In this document: positions 14,355-15,290 of the stretch, piece by piece
Numbering within the stretch: position 1 is the stretch's first letter
How the letters are laid out: each line of letters begins with the position of its first letter
Assembly: GCA_002291985.1 (NCBI GenBank)
Contig: DBBB01000112.1
Span: 1 to 15,290, forward strand
DNA: 15,290 nucleotides
Direction of reading: 5' to 3'
Source: Firmicutes bacterium UBA995
GTDB lineage: Bacteria > Bacillota > Sulfobacillia > UBA995
Program-made: the position numbers and the translations under genes
Notes under the pieces: model-generated
The model's database searches: none
The model's input: only the letters and a program-made list of their open reading frames with translations
Told to the model about the DNA's origin: nothing

Positions 14355-15236
14355 ATGAAGGCTGCCCTCGTCTACTTCTCGGGAACCGGCAATACCTGGC
14401 GCACGGCCCATTTGTATGCCGCTCATCTGGGGCGGTTTGGCTGGGCGACCGACGTCTGTCCGGTCGAATCAGTTCTCCGGCAGAAGCTCGCGCCGGATAT
14501 AGATCGCCTCGGCCTAGGGTTTCCCGTAAACGCTTTCGGTCCGCCGCGGGTGGTCGACCGCTTCCTGCATGCCTTGCCCCCGGGTGAGGGGCGGCATGCC
14601 TTCGTATGGGCAGTGGCCGCGGGGATCGTCGGTGGCGCCACGGCAGTTGTTCGCGACCGGTTGGAGGCAAAGGGCTATCGAGTAGTCCACGAACAGGCAT
14701 ACCTGGTACCGGAGAACGGCCACTGGCGATGGTCCGATCCGGCCGTCGCGGCGATGAGCAAGGAAAGAGCATGGAACCGGGTTGACAGGCTGGTGGCCCG
14801 CGCCGCCGGCGAACTCGCAACCGGCCGCGCTCGCCGCAGCCGCCCCGGCCATATCCGGCAGAGGCTGCTCTCAGGTTCGATGTGGCGATGGTATCTACGG
14901 AGTTGCGAACATGCCGCCCGCTATGTGTCGGTAACCGCCGCTTGCCGTCCCTGCGGGCTGTGCGCCGCCGCCTGTCCCACCGGGGTGATGCCCTCCAACC
15001 CCCTCGAGCATGCCGTCGGGTCCGACTGCACTTTTTGCCTGCGCTGCGCGAGCATCTGCCCGCGGCAAGCCATCACCATACGCTTATTGCCGGGCATTAT
15101 CCGCTTCCTCCACCGCCATCTGGAGCCGGGCTATGCGGAGGTGTTGGCGGGGGCGCGGGGCGGCGGGAAGGCGCCCACCCAAGGCGAGCCGTTCACACCG
15201 GGCGAGGGGGCTATTGACAAGGCAGCAGTACCGTGA
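14355..15236 (+). CDS. EFR1-type flavodoxin-ferredoxin fusion protein
   Basis: This is a 293-residue protein. The N-terminus (MKAALVYFSGTGNTWRTA) carries a flavodoxin phosphate loop SGTGNT (residues 9-14) for FMN. The domain continues to about residue 150 with GFPVNAFGPP and a WAVAAGIVGG strand. The C-terminal part has two [4Fe-4S] ferredoxin motifs, Cys197/200/203/207 and Cys225/228/231/235, followed by about 50 mostly basic residues and a low-complexity tail. This combination is that of the EFR1 (flavodoxin plus ferredoxin) family, presumed soluble electron carriers or oxidoreductases in anaerobes. The ATG start follows GGGGAGG by 7 nt; the longer frame to 14127 is rejected. It is divergent from cysK, and a probable rRNA promoter overlaps its 3' end. 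Its redox partner is unknown. Confidence 0.88.
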   Translation: MKAALVYFSGTGNTWRTAHLYAAHLGRFGWATDVCPVESVLRQKLAPDIDRLGLGFPVNAFGPPRVVDRFLHALPPGEGRHAFVWAVAAGIVGGATAVVRDRLEAKGYRVVHEQAYLVPENGHWRWSDPAVAAMSKERAWNRVDRLVARAAGELATGRARRSRPGHIRQRLLSGSMWRWYLRSCEHAARYVSVTAACRPCGLCAAACPTGVMPSNPLEHAVGSDCTFCLRCASICPRQAITIRLLPGIIRFLHRHLEPGYAEVLAGARGGGKAPTQGEPFTPGEGAIDKAAVP

Positions 15237-15242
15237 TAGCGT
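15214..15242 (+). promoter_or_regulatory. Probable sigmaA promoter of a downstream rRNA operon
   Basis: A perfect TTGACA -35 box (15214-15219) is followed after 17 nt by TAGCGT (15237-15242), which matches the -10 box at its three most conserved positions and carries an extended TG one base upstream. It overlaps the last codons of the EFR1-type gene and reads toward the leader motif at 15268. Confidence 0.5.
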
Positions 15243-15267
15243 TAATTTTCGCTGGGAAGGTTATGGT

Positions 15268-15286
15268 CCTTGAAAACTGAGCAGTG
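15268..15286 (+). other. rRNA-operon leader-like motif at the window edge
   Basis: The sequence CCTTGAAAACTGAGCAGTG closely resembles the CTTGAAAACTGAA(C/T)A element found ahead of 16S and 23S rRNA in many Bacillota, part of the processing stem region. No rRNA gene is inside the window. This predicts an rRNA operon starting shortly after position 15290 on the + strand. Confidence 0.45.
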
Positions 15287-15290
15287 AGGG

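Noticed and set aside
1..15290. CRISPR array, insertion sequence, transposase, tRNA, or hydrogenase maturase genes (hydE, hydF, hydG)
   Set aside because: None was seen: no spaced direct repeats, no transposase motifs, no cloverleaf candidates noticed by eye, and no radical-SAM CxxxCxxC or HydF GTPase reading frame.

Overview
This window is a compact [FeFe]-hydrogenase island from an anaerobic, GC-rich bacterium. GC looks like roughly 60-65% by eye; I did not compute it. The gene families, the strong GGAGG-type ribosome binding sites, the GTG/TTG starts and a Bacillota-style rRNA leader motif at the right edge point to a clostridial or Moorella/Desulfotomaculum-like anaerobe. I cannot name the species.

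Left part (1-2656): a sensory or regulatory module on the + strand. It holds the 3' end of an RsbT/RsbW-like ATPase, a sensory-type [FeFe]-hydrogenase-like iron-sulfur protein that keeps all four H-cluster cubane cysteines, a small DRTGG-domain protein, and a PHP-family metal hydrolase. All are joined by 4-8 nt overlaps.

Centre (2722-13007): two tandem electron-bifurcating-type hydrogenase gene sets on the + strand. Set 1 is HydC1, a GHKL ATPase, HydB1 and HydA1. HydB1 is a 1018-residue fusion of a NuoF-like flavoprotein with a complete GltD/NfnB-like FAD-NAD(P)H oxidoreductase. Set 2 is an HndB-like small ferredoxin, HydC2, a conventional 554-residue HydB2 and HydA2. Spacing is mostly overlap or under 35 nt (65-70 nt at two places), so the whole run from the left edge to 13007 could be one long transcript. 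It would end at a perfect GC-rich hairpin at 13017-13046.

Right part (13047-15290): a convergent cysteine synthase gene on the - strand, a short divergent intergenic region, and a + strand EFR1-type flavodoxin/ferredoxin protein. At the very end there is a sigmaA-like promoter followed by a motif typical of Bacillota rRNA leaders, so an rRNA operon probably starts just outside the window.

How the genes work together (family knowledge plus inference): HydA reduces protons or oxidises H2. HydB/HydC exchange electrons with NAD(P)H and ferredoxin. The GltD fusion on HydB1 could give set 1 a second pyridine-nucleotide site, for example NADPH besides NADH. The sensor hydrogenase, ATPases, DRTGG and PHP proteins look like a system that senses H2 or redox state and adjusts the hydrogenases. 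No HydE, HydF or HydG maturase gene is present here, so maturation must be encoded elsewhere.
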